This document shows positions 50,867 through 59,980 of a stretch of 64,000 nucleotides of DNA, piece by piece (positions within the stretch are counted from its first letter, which is position 1; every line of letters begins with the position of its first letter). The translations under genes were made by a program, and so were the position numbers. The notes beneath the pieces were generated by a model that made no database searches, was not told the origin of the DNA, and saw nothing but the letters and a program-made list of their open reading frames with translations. Source of the stretch: Micavibrio_B sp044238965 (lineage in GTDB: Bacteria > Pseudomonadota > Alphaproteobacteria > Micavibrionales > Micavibrionaceae); the NCBI GenBank assembly GCA_044238965.1, contig JBIICJ010000001.1, positions 1-64,000 of the forward strand, read 5' to 3'.

Positions 50867-52042
50867 ATGTTTTATAAAAATCAGCATTTAAAAAAGATTA
50901 TGTCGTTATTGAATGGCAAACAAAATGTCCGTCCGTATGCAATGTATGTTGGTGGATGTGTGCGTGATTATATACTTGGAATCCCTATAAAAGATATTGA
51001 TATTGCCACCATTCATGCACCAGACAAAGTCATAAAAATTTTGAAACGTGATTTTAAAATCCTTCCTATCGGGATTGATCATGGAACAATTGTTGCCGTT
51101 ACACCTATTGGAAATATACAAATAACAACTTTGCGACAGGATGTCACAACAAATGGTCGGCATGCCACAGTATCATTTACTGATAATTGGATTGATGATG
51201 CAAAGCGGCGGGATTTTACCATCAACACTTTGTTAATGGATGCAAATGGTAAGATCGTCGATCCGTTGCAAACGGCATTGAAAGATTTAAAGCGTGAGTT
51301 AGTCCAGTTTGTGGGTGAGCCACAAGATCGCGTGCGTGAAGATGTGTTGCGTATTTTACGGTATGTGAGGTTTCAGGCACGATTTGGGTGTGGCGTACTC
51401 AATAAAGATTATTTAAAAATTTTTGCGCAACAAAAGACTTTATTTCATAAATTATCACGTGAACGAATTACGGAAGAAATATTTAAAACAGTTTGTTATT
51501 CATCTGCTTTTCAATATTTTCAGCAGCTTGAGATTACAAAATTATTATTGATGCCGAAAATATCACGCGCACAAATAAAAATTTTTGAAAAACTATCTAA
51601 AATTAATTTAATGTCACCAGAATTGGCTCTGGCATTATGGGCGAATGGATCGAAGGTAAGGTGGGCAAAGATTAAATCATATTTAAAAATGTCAAATAAC
51701 ACGATCTCGCACATTGATGATATAATATCAGGGCAAAAAATATTTAAAAAAATAGATCGTCAGAATTATTTGGTATTGTTATATCGATATAAGCGTGACG
51801 TTGCGCGTCATATTATCATTTATTCCTTATCGCAGCAGGGAATTGCGGCCGCCCGATTAAAATCAGAACTAAAAAAATTTGATGAATTGCAAACTCCTAT
51901 ATTTCCCATTTCAGGAAAGGACTTAATGGCGCGTGGGTTTCAATCAGGCCCAGAGTTAGGGGCAGCTTTACGAGCACTTGAAAATAAATGGATTAAGTCA
52001 GGATTTAAATCTGTTTCACTTGACGCAATGCTTCGGCGATAA
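50867..52042 (+). CDS. cca: CCA tRNA nucleotidyltransferase / poly(A) polymerase family
   Basis: A 391-residue class II nucleotidyltransferase. The active-site motif YVGGCVRDYILGIPIKDIDI lies near residues 27-46, followed by RRDFTINTLLMD and REDVLRILRYVRFQARFG. It adds or repairs the CCA end of tRNA. PcnB-type poly(A) polymerase is the alternative, but alphaproteobacteria of this kind usually have the CCA enzyme. Its last 38 bases overlap trmL tail to tail. Confidence 0.9.
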   Translation: MFYKNQHLKKIMSLLNGKQNVRPYAMYVGGCVRDYILGIPIKDIDIATIHAPDKVIKILKRDFKILPIGIDHGTIVAVTPIGNIQITTLRQDVTTNGRHATVSFTDNWIDDAKRRDFTINTLLMDANGKIVDPLQTALKDLKRELVQFVGEPQDRVREDVLRILRYVRFQARFGCGVLNKDYLKIFAQQKTLFHKLSRERITEEIFKTVCYSSAFQYFQQLEITKLLLMPKISRAQIKIFEKLSKINLMSPELALALWANGSKVRWAKIKSYLKMSNNTISHIDDIISGQKIFKKIDRQNYLVLLYRYKRDVARHIIIYSLSQQGIAAARLKSELKKFDELQTPIFPISGKDLMARGFQSGPELGAALRALENKWIKSGFKSVSLDAMLRR

Positions 52043-52466
52043 CGATTGCGCCAGACATGGCGACGTTAAATGAACGTACATGTCCACGCATAGGGATAAT
52101 GACTTTATTTTTCATTGCGTTATGAATCTCATCGGGAACGCCTGCGCTCTCACGTCCTAGTAACAAAACGTCATCATCCTGAAATTGAAAATCATATACT
52201 GATTGATTTGTTTTGGTGGTGAGCAACACAATACGGCGATCGCAAACGCTAGATATAAATTCTTCCCAATTATTGTGGCGGATAACCTTTGCGTGGGCGC
52301 GGTAATCCATGGCGGATTGTTTGATTTTGCGTTCATCCCACACAAATCCACAAGGTTCAATAATATGTAGATCAATATCCATGCCAACGCATAAACGCAT
52401 CAAAGCCCCTACATTTTGAGGAATATCAGGTTCAAAAGCGGCCAGAGAGATCTTTTTATTATACAT
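52005..52466 (-). CDS. trmL: TrmL, tRNA (cytidine/uridine-34 2'-O)-methyltransferase
   Basis: A 153-residue SPOUT methyltransferase. It has the N-terminal PDIPQNVGALMRLC motif and the SAM-binding knot motifs LGRESAGVPDEIHN and IPMRGHVRSFNVAMSGAIVI. It methylates the wobble base of some tRNAs. It converges on cca, another tRNA-modifying gene. Confidence 0.9.
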   Translation of the reverse strand: MYNKKISLAAFEPDIPQNVGALMRLCVGMDIDLHIIEPCGFVWDERKIKQSAMDYRAHAKVIRHNNWEEFISSVCDRRIVLLTTKTNQSVYDFQFQDDDVLLLGRESAGVPDEIHNAMKNKVIIPMRGHVRSFNVAMSGAIVIAEALRQVKQI

Positions 52467-52508
52467 AATTATATAACTTGGTTTCAGTCAAAGAAAAGAG
52501 GGCTGGAA

Positions 52509-52537
52509 TTGACATTTATTCTACGATAAAACATAAG
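52509..52537 (+). promoter_or_regulatory. Promoter for petABC
   Basis: A perfect TTGACA at 52509-52514 and CATAAG at 52532-52537 with a 17-bp spacer, 55 bp upstream of petA. Confidence 0.6.
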
Positions 52538-52591
52538 TTGTTCGAATCAAAGATTTTTTAATTTAACTCTTACCTTATAAGTATATGTCTC

Positions 52592-53134
52592 ATGAGCACA
52601 GATAACCATAATTCAAGTGATGAACCGACAAGACGCGATTTTTTGTTTTTGACCGCAGGTGCAATGGCTGCTGTGGGCGCGGGTTCAGTTGCATGGCCGT
52701 TTATTAATCAATGGTCGCCCGCCAAAGATACATTGGCATTGGCAACCGCAGAAGTAGATTTAACGCCAATCCAAATGGGGCAGGCGATCACAGTTATGTG
52801 GCGCGGCAAGCCTGTGTTTATTCGTCATCGTACGGCCGAGGAGATTGCAACGGCTAAGGCTGTTGATGTTGCCTCTTTGCGTGACAAGCAAGCCGATGAA
52901 GACCGCGTGCAAAAAGACCAATGGTTAGTCATGGTTGGCATCTGTACACATTTAGGTTGCGTGCCGCTTGGTCAAAAAACAGGTGAGAGTAAAGGCGAAT
53001 ATGGCGGCTGGTTCTGCCCATGCCATGGATCACATTACGATACCGCTGGTCGCATTCGTAAGGGGCCTGCACCTAAAAATTTGGAAGTTCCGACCTATGT
53101 ATTTACAACGGACACTATGATCCGTATCGGTTAA
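52592..53134 (+). CDS. petA: Ubiquinol-cytochrome c reductase Rieske iron-sulfur subunit
   Basis: A 180-residue Rieske protein. A Tat-type N-terminus (TRRDFLFLTAGAMAAVGAGS) is followed by the [2Fe-2S] ligand motifs CTHLGC and CPCHGSHYD (about residues 131-136 and 151-159). It passes electrons from ubiquinol to cytochrome c1 in complex III. It is the first gene of petABC. Confidence 0.97.
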   Translation: MSTDNHNSSDEPTRRDFLFLTAGAMAAVGAGSVAWPFINQWSPAKDTLALATAEVDLTPIQMGQAITVMWRGKPVFIRHRTAEEIATAKAVDVASLRDKQADEDRVQKDQWLVMVGICTHLGCVPLGQKTGESKGEYGGWFCPCHGSHYDTAGRIRKGPAPKNLEVPTYVFTTDTMIRIG

Positions 53135-53170
53135 ACAAAATCTAAAAAATGAAGTAAAATGGAGTGTTAA

Positions 53171-54499
53171 ATGGCTTCTGGTGAACGTAAACCGCTCGAT
53201 AATAAAGTAATGGAATGGGTCGACTCACGTCTGCCGATTTTTACAATGATTCAAAAAGAATATGGTGTGTTCCCAACGCCTAAAAATTTCAATTATTTTT
53301 GGAATTTTGGCGCCATTGCGATGTTCATGTTGGTCACGATGATTGTATCGGGTATTACACTTGCCATGCATTACACGCCACATGCGAATTATGCATTTGC
53401 GTCGGTTGAACGTATTATGCGCGATGTTAATTTTGGCTGGCTCATTCGTTACATTCATATGAATGGCGCATCATTCTTTTTCATTGCTGTTTATATTCAT
53501 ATTTTCCGCGGTATGTATTACGGATCTTACAAGGCGCCGCGTGAGTTATTGTGGATATTGGGCGTTACGATTTTCTTGCTGATGATGGCGACCGCGTTCA
53601 TGGGTTACGTTCTTCCTTGGGGGCAAATGAGCTTTTGGGGGGCTACTGTTATTACAAACTTGTTCTCAGCGATTCCTTTAATAGGGCCGGGGATCGTTGA
53701 ATGGATGTGGGGTGGATTTTCAGTCGACAATGCAACGTTAAATCGCTTTTTTGCGCTTCATTTCTTGTTGCCATTTATGATTGTGGGCGTTGTGTTTTTG
53801 CATGTGTGGGCACTGCACGTCACGGGATCAAATAACCCAACTGGTATTGAACCTAAGGGGCCACAAGATACATTGCCGTTTAATCCATATTACACAATGA
53901 AAGATTCATTCGGTTTGATTGTTTTTGTGATTATTTATGCGGCCTTCACGTTCTTTATGCCGAATGCATTGGGTCACCCTGATAATTATATCCCCGCCAA
54001 CCCATTGGTAACACCGCCACATATTGTGCCTGAATGGTATTTCTTGCCATTCTATGCCATCTTGCGCGCGGTTACATTTGATATTGGTATTCCCTTTACT
54101 GATATTGTCTTTATTGAGGCAAAATTAGGCGGCGTTCTTGCGATGTTTGGTTCGATTGCGATGTTGTTTGCATTGCCATGGCTCGATACACATCCTGTGC
54201 GCAGTTCACGTTACCGTCCTCAATTCCGTATCGCGTTTCTAGGATTGGTTGCCGCTGTATTTATTCTCGGTAAAGTTGGTGGTATGCCCGCAGATGTTCC
54301 GCTGATTAACTTCACTAAGGATATCGCATTTACCACAACACATGTGGCGCAATTAATGACGCTGTATTATTTCTTCTTCTTTCTTGCGATTTGCCCGTAC
54401 CTAAGTCGTAAGGAAAAACCATTGCCAATGCCAGCCTCTATTCACGATGCGGTATTGCAAGATAAAGCTAAACTTGAATCTAAAGGAAAGACCGCTTAA
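53171..54499 (+). CDS. petB: Cytochrome b subunit of complex III
   Basis: A 442-residue multi-spanning protein with the cytochrome b signatures: haem-binding His in IRYIHMNGASFFFIAVYIHI and LHFLLPFMIVGVVFLHVWAL, and the Qo-site PEWYFLPFYAILRA. The end of helix D to F is standard. Its stop and the petC start overlap by one base. Confidence 0.97.
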   Translation: MASGERKPLDNKVMEWVDSRLPIFTMIQKEYGVFPTPKNFNYFWNFGAIAMFMLVTMIVSGITLAMHYTPHANYAFASVERIMRDVNFGWLIRYIHMNGASFFFIAVYIHIFRGMYYGSYKAPRELLWILGVTIFLLMMATAFMGYVLPWGQMSFWGATVITNLFSAIPLIGPGIVEWMWGGFSVDNATLNRFFALHFLLPFMIVGVVFLHVWALHVTGSNNPTGIEPKGPQDTLPFNPYYTMKDSFGLIVFVIIYAAFTFFMPNALGHPDNYIPANPLVTPPHIVPEWYFLPFYAILRAVTFDIGIPFTDIVFIEAKLGGVLAMFGSIAMLFALPWLDTHPVRSSRYRPQFRIAFLGLVAAVFILGKVGGMPADVPLINFTKDIAFTTTHVAQLMTLYYFFFFLAICPYLSRKEKPLPMPASIHDAVLQDKAKLESKGKTA

Positions 54500-55263
54500 T
54501 GAAACTTGCTGCTGTTCTTTTGTCTGCATTTTGTATTGTTATTTCATCATCAGTTTTGGCAGCTGGTGGCGGCGAAACGCATAAATTACCAGACGTAAAA
54601 TGGTCATTTGATGGCCCGTTCGGTACATATGATAAGGCGGCTTTGCAACGCGGCTTTTTGGTATACAAACAAGTTTGTTCCGCATGTCACGGAATGAAAG
54701 AAAACCATTATCGTAATTTAACTGATCTTGGCTATTCAGAGGCGCAGGTGAAAACAATTGCGGCTGAGTATACTGTTATGGACGGCCCAAATGATGAGGG
54801 CGAAATGTTTGAACGTCCTGCACGTCCTGCAGATAAATTTAAAATGCCTTATCCTAATGATAAAGCAGCGGCCTATGCGAATAATGGCGCTGTTCCACCA
54901 GATTTATCATTAATCACAAAGGCACGTCATGGCGGCGCTGACTATGTATATGGCCTATTGGTTGGTTATGCGCCCGCGCCATCTGGCGTTACATTGGCGA
55001 ACGGCCAACACTATAATAAATATAAAGACGGAAATATCATCGCAATGGCAGCACCTTTATCAGATGGAATGGTTGCCTATGAAGACGGCACCCCACAAAC
55101 AATGTCGCAATATGCGAAAGATGTAGCACATTTTTTAACATGGGCTGCAGAACCTGAAATGGAGCAACGTAAACGCATGGGCGTGAAAGTTGTTTTATTT
55201 TTAATTGCATTTGCGGCTATCATGTATGGTGTGAAGAAAAAAATATGGCAGTCAATTAAATAA
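54499..55263 (+). CDS. petC: Cytochrome c1
   Basis: A 254-residue protein. A signal peptide (residues 1-21) precedes the haem-attachment motif CSACH (about residues 58-62), MAAPLSDGMVAYEDGTPQTM containing the axial Met, and a C-terminal membrane anchor (VVLFLIAFAAIMYGVKKKIW). It completes petABC. Confidence 0.96.
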   Translation: MKLAAVLLSAFCIVISSSVLAAGGGETHKLPDVKWSFDGPFGTYDKAALQRGFLVYKQVCSACHGMKENHYRNLTDLGYSEAQVKTIAAEYTVMDGPNDEGEMFERPARPADKFKMPYPNDKAAAYANNGAVPPDLSLITKARHGGADYVYGLLVGYAPAPSGVTLANGQHYNKYKDGNIIAMAAPLSDGMVAYEDGTPQTMSQYAKDVAHFLTWAAEPEMEQRKRMGVKVVLFLIAFAAIMYGVKKKIWQSIK

Positions 55264-55297
55264 AATTATTTAATATCCAGTCTATTGGAAACCATAA

Positions 55298-55564
55298 ATG
55301 TCGAAACAAAAATCAAACGAAGCGCGTAGGCTGGCGATGAAGGCGAGAGTTTACCGCAGTATCGCGCTTTTGTTTGTTATAGTTGGGATTTTAATTTTTG
55401 CTCATTTGTATACAAGTAAAGTCCAAGGGCATTTTTTAAAAGCGATTCAAGACCCATTTACAATTACAATATTCCTATTTCCCTTTATTCCCGCAGTTTT
55501 TTTATCATGGATCGCAAATGTTTATGAGAAAAAATATGATCAATACATGCGTAAGAAGAAATAA
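55298..55564 (+). CDS. Small two-helix membrane protein after petC
   Basis: An 88-residue protein with basic ends and two membrane helices (about residues 20-40, SIALLFVIVGILIFAHLYTS; and 55-74, ITIFLFPFIPAVFLSWIANV). It starts 35 bp after petC and ends 16 bp before the DUF924 gene. I do not recognise the family. It could be an accessory to complex III or an unrelated small membrane protein. Confidence 0.7.
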   Translation: MSKQKSNEARRLAMKARVYRSIALLFVIVGILIFAHLYTSKVQGHFLKAIQDPFTITIFLFPFIPAVFLSWIANVYEKKYDQYMRKKK

Positions 55565-55579
55565 CTATAATTTTTCGCC

Positions 55580-56131
55580 ATGAGAGATTTGCAAAAAGAC
55601 ATCTTAGATTTTTGGTTCATTGAAACAGCTCCGTCACAATATTTTCAAACCAGCGAAGATTTTGATCATTTAATTCACCAGCGTTTCGGCCACTCTTATG
55701 AATGGGCAAAAGATGGTTTATATGACTCATGGATGCGCACTGAGGATGGGTGTCTAACGCTTTGTATTTTGCTCGACCAATTCCCGCGGAATATGTTTCG
55801 TGGCAAGGCGCAGGCCTATGATACTGACTTAAAGGCACGGTTTGTGGCTCATCACGCCCTAAAACGTGGATATGATCAGTTATTCATTCCTTTGAAACGA
55901 AGGTTTTTATATCTGCCTTTTGAACATTCAGAGGTGATGGATGATCAAAAATTATCCGTCTCCTTATTTGAATCGATGAAGGAGGATGATCCTACGGGAT
56001 ATGATTATGCCCTACGTCATTACAAAGTCATTGAAACATTTGGTCGTTTTCCGCACCGCAACGTAATCTTGGGCAGGCAATCAACAGCCGACGAAGAACA
56101 ATACTTATTGACCCCTGGTGCAGGTTTTTGA
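55580..56131 (+). CDS. DUF924 family protein
   Basis: A 183-residue protein matching DUF924: ILDFWFIETAPSQYFQTSED at the start, LCILLDQFPRNMFRGKAQAY and RRFLYLPFEHSEVMDDQKLS. The fold is TPR-like and helical. Function in the cell is unknown. Only 16 bp separate it from the previous gene. Confidence 0.9.
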   Translation: MRDLQKDILDFWFIETAPSQYFQTSEDFDHLIHQRFGHSYEWAKDGLYDSWMRTEDGCLTLCILLDQFPRNMFRGKAQAYDTDLKARFVAHHALKRGYDQLFIPLKRRFLYLPFEHSEVMDDQKLSVSLFESMKEDDPTGYDYALRHYKVIETFGRFPHRNVILGRQSTADEEQYLLTPGAGF

Positions 56132-56189
56132 AAACATTTTTGATTTACTCTTTTGATTTCTTACAAATCACGTTACACTAATTTCATAT

Positions 56190-57854
56190 ATGCCTAGCTT
56201 AATTCTCTTACATATTATTGGTGCAGTATGCTTATTGCTTTTCGGCCTTCGTTTGGTACGAAATGGAGTCACACGCGCGTTCGGTGTTGAGCTACGCAAA
56301 TTCATATCGTTTAGTACCAAAAATCGTATACTTGGATTTTTGTCAGGAATTGGCGTAACAACATTTCTTCAAAGTTCTACTGCAACCACTATGATTGTCA
56401 CCAGCTTTGCGGGGCAAGGTTTAATCACCACTGTTGCAGGTTTGGCAGTTGTATTGGGTGCAGATGTTGGAACCACGATTGTTGCACAAATTTTAACATT
56501 TGATTTATCATGGTTGTCGCCTGTTTTAATCATTCTTGGTTATTTCTCTTATACAATCAAAGATCAATCAACGCCGCTTCGCCAAGCGGGACGCATCTTG
56601 TTGGGTCTTGGATTAATGTTATTGGCATTATCGTTGATTAAACAATCAGCAGTACCATTAAAACAATCTGAAATTTTACCAATGATTTTAGCGCCATTAA
56701 ATGATGATCCTATTTTTGCTGTTTTACTTGGTGCCTTACTCACATGGTTATTCCACTCATCATTGGCAATCGTATTGTTGTTAATGTCGATGGAATCGGC
56801 CGAATTAATTTCTGTGCATTTGGGATTGATGATGGTACTTGGGGCAAATATTGGGAATGTTATTGCGCCCTTGTTATCCAGTTTACGTGACCCGCCCGAA
56901 GCCACGCGCATTCCTCTGGGTAATTTGTTAATGCGCACGGTTGGCGTCGCTGTATTTTTGATTTTTATTCATGATGTTGAATCGGTCTTAAACGAAATTT
57001 TCGCAGACAAAGCGCGTGCATTGGTTATGTTCCATATGTTCTTTAACGTGGCTGTCGCCTTGGCATTTTTACCTTTTCTAGATGTTGTACATCGTGTGTC
57101 ATGCCTTATTGTAAAACCACGTGATGAAAAAACAGATATTACCAAACCACAATATCTGGATGATCGTGTGTTGGATATGCCAACAGTCGCCTTAACAAAT
57201 GCGGCGCGTGAATCGTTGCGCATGGCTGATTTTTTGGATCAAATGTTTCAAGATGCGTGGAATGCATTACGCCAAGGAAGCACACAATTAGTCGCACGTG
57301 CTGAAGCCACCGATATCGTCATTGATAAATTATATAAAAGTATTAAGGCCTATTTGGTACGCTTGGGTTCAGAAACATTAAATACAACTGAAGCAAAGCG
57401 CCATTTCCAAATTTTAACATTCGCAACTAACATTGAACATGTGGGTGATATTATTGATAAAAATTTAATTCCATTGGCTGAGAAAAAAATTCGTGAAGGA
57501 AAACAATTTTCAGTCGAAGGCGAAAAAGAATTAAATGAATTATTTGGTTTGGTTTTAGATTCGGTTCGTTTGGCGCAAACCGTATTTATTTCAGGCGATT
57601 CCCGTTTGGCACGCCAACTCGTCGAAGATAAAGCTGTGATTAAGAAGGCAGAAGTGCAGGCATCAATTAATCATATGGCGCGATTGCAAGCGGGCGTAAA
57701 AGAAACGCAAGATACATCTGATTTGCATATGGATATTGTGCGTGATTTACGCCGCATCAATAGTTTAATGGCATCTATTGCTTATCCTATTTTAGAAGAA
57801 GCGGGCGCGTTACGCCCTTCATTGTTACGAGAACAACAAACGCAAGCGGAGTGA
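56190..57854 (+). CDS. Na+/phosphate cotransporter family protein with PhoU-like domain
   Basis: A 554-residue protein. Two NptA-type repeats lie in the N-terminal membrane part, with glutamine-serine-threonine motifs (TTFLQSSTATTMIVTSFAGQ near residue 58; WLFHSSLAIVLLLMSMESAE near 190). A PhoU-like helical cytoplasmic domain occupies about residues 335-540. It probably moves phosphate with sodium. It overlaps nothing and ends 1 bp before the ALDH gene. Confidence 0.92.
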   Translation: MPSLILLHIIGAVCLLLFGLRLVRNGVTRAFGVELRKFISFSTKNRILGFLSGIGVTTFLQSSTATTMIVTSFAGQGLITTVAGLAVVLGADVGTTIVAQILTFDLSWLSPVLIILGYFSYTIKDQSTPLRQAGRILLGLGLMLLALSLIKQSAVPLKQSEILPMILAPLNDDPIFAVLLGALLTWLFHSSLAIVLLLMSMESAELISVHLGLMMVLGANIGNVIAPLLSSLRDPPEATRIPLGNLLMRTVGVAVFLIFIHDVESVLNEIFADKARALVMFHMFFNVAVALAFLPFLDVVHRVSCLIVKPRDEKTDITKPQYLDDRVLDMPTVALTNAARESLRMADFLDQMFQDAWNALRQGSTQLVARAEATDIVIDKLYKSIKAYLVRLGSETLNTTEAKRHFQILTFATNIEHVGDIIDKNLIPLAEKKIREGKQFSVEGEKELNELFGLVLDSVRLAQTVFISGDSRLARQLVEDKAVIKKAEVQASINHMARLQAGVKETQDTSDLHMDIVRDLRRINSLMASIAYPILEEAGALRPSLLREQQTQAE

Positions 57855-57855
57855 T

Positions 57856-59370
57856 ATGATGCACGAAGTGGCAGGGCTATTAAAAAATTTAGGTGTAGAT
57901 TTTAAGCGATTTGAAGGATCGGACATCGCAGTGATATCTCCGATTGATGGCTCTTCATTGGGCACTATCAAACAAATCTCCAACGCGGATTATAATCAAA
58001 TGATTGATCGTGCGCAGGTATCATTTGATACATGGCGCGCTATGCCTGCGCCCTTGCGTGGTGAATTGGTGCGATTATATGGCGATGTATTGCGCGCGCA
58101 CAAAGATGATTTGGGGCGTTTGGTTACGTGGGAATGCGGAAAAATTTTGTCCGAAGGTTTGGGCGAAGTTCAAGAGATGATCGATATTTGTGATTTCGCC
58201 GTTGGGTTATCGCGGCAATTATATGGCCTGACCATTTCATCCGAACGGTTTGAACATCATATGCGGGAAATGTGGCATCCGCTAGGTGTTGTGGGCATTA
58301 TTTCCGCCTTTAATTTTCCTGTTGCGGTGTGGTGTTGGAATGCGGCGCTCGCACTTGTGTGCGGAAATTCGCTTGTGTGGAAGCCATCAGAAAAAACGCC
58401 TCTTACGGCGATTGCGTGTCAGGCGTTGTTTGAAAAAGCTGTCGCAACATTTAAGGTATCACATAAAAATTGCCCTGATCATCTCTCGCAACTCATTATC
58501 GGCGGCCGTGAAGTGGGTGAATGGTTATCGCATGATAAACGTATACCGTTAGTTAGTGCAACGGGAAGCACGCGCATGGGGCGCGCGGTGGCAACGGTGG
58601 TTGCAGATCGCTTAGGTCGTTCATTGCTCGAACTCGGCGGAAATAATGCCATGATTGTCGCGCCTTCGGCTGATTTATCAATGGCGGTGCGCGCCATTTT
58701 GTTTGGCGCGGTGGGAACGGCGGGGCAACGTTGCACAACGTTGCGCCGCTTGATTGTGCATGAATCCATTTTACCGACATTATTGCCGCAATTAACAAAG
58801 GCGTATCAATCACTTCGTATTGGTAATCCGCTTGATACGCAGACATTGGTCGGGCCATTAATTGATCAGGCATCATTTGATGGCATGCAAAATGCGATTA
58901 AACATGCCGTGGCGCAGGGCGGAAAAATTTTGGTCGGCGGTGATCGTGTGACTGTGGGCGCGGGCGGATATTATGTTGCACCCACTATCATTCACATGCC
59001 CGTACAAACCGATCAGGTAAAGCACGAAGTTTTCGCACCGATTTTATATGTGATGACGTACAAGGATTTATCCGAAGCCATTCACATGCAAAATGATGTG
59101 CCACAAGGTTTATCATCATGCATTTTCTCAACCGATATGCGGGAAACTGAGCGTTTCTTATCAGCAACGGGAAGTGATTGCGGCATTGCGAATGTGAATA
59201 TTGGGCCGAGCGGCGCTGAAATTGGTGGCGCGTTCGGCGGCGAAAAAGAAACGGGCGGCGGGCGCGAAAGCGGTTCCGATTCATGGAAGGCTTATATGCG
59301 TCGTCAAACACAAACAGTGAATTATTCGTCATCACTGCCACTCGCGCAGGGCGTTGTGTTTGATGTGTAA
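57856..59370 (+). CDS. ALDH7-type aldehyde dehydrogenase (alpha-aminoadipic semialdehyde / piperideine-6-carboxylate)
   Basis: A 504-residue aldehyde dehydrogenase. It has the NAD-binding GVVGIISAFNFPVAVWCWNA and SATGSTRMGRAVA, the general base Glu in LLELGGNNAMIV and the catalytic Cys in GTAGQRCTTLRRL. The C-terminal IGPSGAEIGGAFGGEKETGG and GGRESGSDSWKAYMRRQT are typical of ALDH7/antiquitin, which acts in lysine breakdown. ATG 57856 or ATG 57859 could start it. The sequence supports ALDH7 strongly; the substrate is by family. Confidence 0.9.
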   Translation: MMHEVAGLLKNLGVDFKRFEGSDIAVISPIDGSSLGTIKQISNADYNQMIDRAQVSFDTWRAMPAPLRGELVRLYGDVLRAHKDDLGRLVTWECGKILSEGLGEVQEMIDICDFAVGLSRQLYGLTISSERFEHHMREMWHPLGVVGIISAFNFPVAVWCWNAALALVCGNSLVWKPSEKTPLTAIACQALFEKAVATFKVSHKNCPDHLSQLIIGGREVGEWLSHDKRIPLVSATGSTRMGRAVATVVADRLGRSLLELGGNNAMIVAPSADLSMAVRAILFGAVGTAGQRCTTLRRLIVHESILPTLLPQLTKAYQSLRIGNPLDTQTLVGPLIDQASFDGMQNAIKHAVAQGGKILVGGDRVTVGAGGYYVAPTIIHMPVQTDQVKHEVFAPILYVMTYKDLSEAIHMQNDVPQGLSSCIFSTDMRETERFLSATGSDCGIANVNIGPSGAEIGGAFGGEKETGGGRESGSDSWKAYMRRQTQTVNYSSSLPLAQGVVFDV

Positions 59371-59454
59371 TTTATCTCAAATCATTTCCAAGCTTTAGAT
59401 TTTATTCATAATTCATGTGACATAATAGAAGAATGTGGTGAATAAAATCATCCC

Positions 59455-59601
59455 GTTTCAATAAAACCCAATTCTTTTTGTGAGGTACGACCCGTCATTG
59501 ACTGGGCTATCTGGTAAGCTTTTGAAAAAATGGGTTTATTCGAAACATTACATATAACCCGCCTTATTGAAAACAATGCGATTTATTTCGCATTGGGCGG
59601 G
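59455..59601 (+). ncRNA. Candidate structured RNA / leader upstream of the ydcH-like gene
   Basis: Two nested structures are visible in a 287-bp gene-free stretch. First, GTTTCAATAAAACCCA (59455-59470) can pair with TGGGTTTATTCGAAAC (59531-59546), enclosing an inner hairpin CCCGTC-ATT-GACTGGG (59491-59506). Second, CAATGCGA (59574-59581) pairs with TCGCATTG (59588-59595), extended by CCCGCC (59558-59563) with GGCGGG (59596-59601). No known family is recognised. It may be a separate small RNA or a 5' leader of the gene at 59658. Confidence 0.45.
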
Positions 59602-59657
59602 CAGTGTGTGATACGATTTTTATATTCACCCATTGCTATTTGAAAGGAGATTATCAC

Positions 59658-59861
59658 ATGAGTTTGGCTCTACGTACCTCTGCGCCCATATCGCGCCTGC
59701 AATCCCTGAAAACAAAAAAGGCACACATAGAAGAGCAATTAGGGCAGGAACAAACCCGCCTTTCGGCATCGGATATATATTTAAAGCAACTGAAGAAGAT
59801 GAAACTTCAATTGAAAGAAGAAATACATACGCTCGAATCATTAGAGAGAAAATCGCATTAA
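59658..59861 (+). CDS. YdcH/DUF465-like small protein
   Basis: A 67-residue helical hairpin protein: RLQSLKTKKAHIEEQLGQEQ then YLKQLKKMKLQLKEEIHTLE. The second part matches the L-K-K-x-K-L-x-L-K-D/E-E-I motif of the YdcH family. ATG 59658 has AAGGAG nine bases upstream; an upstream frame start at 59604 is not needed. Function is unknown. A structured region precedes it. Confidence 0.8.
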   Translation: MSLALRTSAPISRLQSLKTKKAHIEEQLGQEQTRLSASDIYLKQLKKMKLQLKEEIHTLESLERKSH

Positions 59862-59896
59862 GTCATTGAATAAGATATAGATTTTATTTCAATACG

Positions 59897-59935
59897 AAAC
59901 GCCCCGATATATAAATATCAGGGCGTTTCTTTTAT
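59897..59935 (+). terminator. Terminator after the ydcH-like gene
   Basis: AAACGCCC (59897-59904) pairs with GGGCGTTT (59921-59928), with a further pairing GATAT/ATATC inside, followed by CTTTTATTT. Confidence 0.85.
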
Positions 59936-59980
59936 TTCGGAACGAATTGGTTCGAATGATTTCGATTGATTTGAAGCCAA

